A stretch of 64,000 nt of DNA, from contig CM063508.1 in NCBI GenBank assembly GCA_032207245.1, forward strand, positions 91,049,320 through 91,113,319, read 5' to 3'. The DNA comes from Pardosa pseudoannulata (taxonomy: Eukaryota; Arthropoda; Arachnida; Araneae; Lycosidae). The notes beneath the pieces are model-generated. The model had not been told where the DNA came from. It ran no database searches and worked only from the letters and a program-made list of their open reading frames with translations. Shown here piece after piece: positions 61,841-64,000 of the stretch. Position 1 is the stretch's first letter. Each line of letters begins with the position of its first letter. The position numbers and the translations under genes were made by a program.

Positions 61841-64000
61841 AACACACACTTTGCTAACACATCCTAGTAGAATTTATATATTCCATTCCTTTGATTTTCA
61901 TTTGTAGAGTGTTTCTTAATCCTCTAAAAATAATAATTATCCTACTACTAAACGTGATTGTTAAGAAATATAATTCTTTAGTTATTTCTTATTTAAAAAG
62001 GTAAAGTTACAGAGACCAACACATATTTTTTAAGCTTCGGTATTGTTTGATTATTGCATAAAAAGTTTGCAAGCAGGTAGCATAGATTAAAGGAAATAAC
62101 CTACATTACATCAAGATGAATTACTTTTCAAGAAGATGATGTGAACTCAATGAAGAACAGGAAAACTTACAAGGAAGAACATATGTATCGTTACCGCATG
62201 GGCACTTAGTCTGAGAAACTTCATATACAAGTATCTAACATTATTATTCTACATTCTCAACCTTCTGGGTCATTTTTTTTGGAAAGGTGTTTAACCTAAG
62301 TACATTCAAAAGCATAAGGGTCAGCGTAGGTGGAACGTCTCTAAAAGGAGATCAACGGAGACGTTTTAAACATTTGAAAAAGGATATATTTAAAAAAAAT
62401 GCTTTTTCACTCATTCTCTGTCTTTCTTATGAATAAAAACTCGAATGGGGTTAAATAGAGATCAGATTTTTGCTTTTAACCTCTCACGAAAAACAATGGC
62501 CAATATATGGTGCTGTTGTTAAATGTTTACACATATCAAGCTTTCTATAGAAGACAGTAACAGTACAACTTTTCTTGTAATTATTTTATTTTTTAAAAAA
62601 GGTGTTCTCTACAAACTCCACGGTATGCTATTAAGAGTTAAAGCTGTTCATAACACCTGCTACACCTAATGAAAAATCCACGTGCATTTATATTTAGTTG
62701 AATGCTTGATCTGTGCAAATCTGGATGTATAGTCAACTCCATCTATCGGTGAATTTGGGAAAATCTTTTTAGAGAAGTATCCACCCTATTATCCCTTCTT
62801 TTAGTAAAAACCGCAGCACTCAATACTAAATCAAAATTTATCCCCCTTCTGATTCTATTCGAGCAAACCATTAAATTTTTTTCGATTATCTGTTCGTTTG
62901 TTAATGTATTCTTTACATTTGTGTGTGCAGAATTTTGTGTCGGAAAAAAGATGGCCAATTTGAGAATTTCGAAAAGTAAATAAATGAAACAAGCTAAAAT
63001 TAACTATTGTTTTAATACACAAAAGGAGCAATTTCCCAAATACGATTTGTCCATGTAGCATACATAGGGGCATATTGAAGTTTTCCTGTAATTTTGATTT
63101 TTGTTTCAGAATTTTAGTGTACAATATTTTATGAAAAAAAGTAGATGGGAGAGTTTCTTCATTTAATTTTTATTATCTACTTTTCTTATCATTTCGTTTT
63201 AATTTAGTGTAAAATTATTTTATAAGCAGGGTTTGTTGAGCATATTTATATTTTTAATCCCTTCAACAGCGCCCTGTATTAATGTAGATGAAAAACACCA
63301 TTTTGTTTGTACAGTCTACAAAAATTAAAATAATATGTTTCGTTCTTTAATCTACGTTTATTTATTTAAAATAAGAGATTTGAAAAAAAATTTTCAATTT
63401 TACAACTCCTCTTCAACCTCCACTCAAAATACGTGTTCTGCAAAGATCGGTCGATTTACTTAAAAATTGGAAAAATAATTTACCAAGTATCTAACGAGTT
63501 CTATTAAGATCGTTCTATTTACTTAGAAAATAAAGAAAAATTTATATAAAAATATACCATTCAAATTTAAAATGGTTAAATTAATTTTACAATTTACACT
63601 AAATCACAAATTTGTGATGAAAATCACACTCAATTTATTTAATTTGTGATTAAGTGAATGTTTCAGTCTATTTAGTATGAATGTTATGTGTTTCCTTTGT
63701 GTTTTCTTTGTTAATTCAATTAGATTTTAAATATTCAATTTTTGTAAAAATTTTTCCTCAAAATGTTGTTTTTGTTTATGTATCAATTTGTTGAGTTACG
63801 ATCCCCTCGCCAGATTTCAAACGCCACGCTGGGAGCACGCCACGCACGCAAGCTGCAAGCACGCCAATTTCGCCAAATAAGGTTGAAGCACCAACAAGAT
63901 CCATGATTAGAAACAGGAGAGTGGGCTAAGAAGAGGAGTTGAAAAAACACTATTTGTTTCGTGTTTCATAGTCGGATGTTTCATGTTGTCACTATATTGA
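61841..64000. other. AT-rich sequence, no gene seen
   Basis: No recognised gene. A small inverted pair, CACTAAATCACAAATT with AATTTGTGATTAAGTG, spans 63597-63658. A short GC-rich patch with repeated CACGC words lies at 63810-63865. Minus frames at 62743-63124 have no family resemblance. Confidence 0.5.

Overview
The window is a piece of an AT-rich invertebrate nuclear genome. It carries the 3' two-thirds of one large multi-exon gene on the + strand: the TCF/LEF transcription factor, the nuclear effector of Wnt/beta-catenin signalling (pangolin, pan, in flies). Seven exons between 19639 and 52244 join with consistent splice phases. Together they give 1263 nt, encoding 420 residues and a stop. 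The product holds the proline-rich segment upstream of the DNA-binding domain, the complete HMG box, a basic nuclear-localisation tract, a four-cysteine C-clamp and a Pro/His-rich tail. The beta-catenin-binding N terminus was not found, so its exon or exons probably lie upstream of base 1 and the 5' intron is at least 19.6 kb. A C-clamp in the only TCF seen, the protein sequence and the repeat-rich AT genome suggest a protostome, most likely an arthropod and perhaps a chelicerate. The species is inference.

Layout. 1-19.6 kb: upstream intron, with (TA)n microsatellites, a 1.6-kb tandem duplication, a degenerate LINE, a pre-miRNA-like hairpin and a CpG-rich island at 15.5-16.5 kb. 19.6-52.2 kb: exons at 19639-19774, 25556-25643, 32108-32302, 36309-36534, 38356-38515, 47752-47824 and 51860-52244. 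The introns between them are filled with local tandem arrays, tRNA-derived SINEs of at least two families (a third lies upstream), TTAA-flanked MITEs and a pogo-like DNA transposon with a transposase remnant. 52.2-64 kb: 3' UTR, then sequence without genes that holds a second pogo-like element, a TTAA-flanked MITE, SINE pieces amplified in tandem, and a broken mariner-like transposase.

Most notable. (1) The last 9 bases of the C-clamp exon and its splice donor were captured in a tandem array of about 100-108 bp, giving six extra CAG|GTTAGT sites, each behind a pyrimidine tract, so each resembles a recursive splice site. (2) An internal donor in the second HMG exon would remove the basic tract and shift frame into a 47-residue tail without the C-clamp. 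(3) A 133-nt hairpin lies in the upstream intron. (4) A near-perfect 107-bp palindrome ends about 115 bp before the HMG exon acceptor. (5) The CpG-rich island could be an internal promoter for a form lacking the beta-catenin-binding domain. No other convincing protein-coding gene is visible. The long Tyr/Ile reading frames are microsatellite translations.
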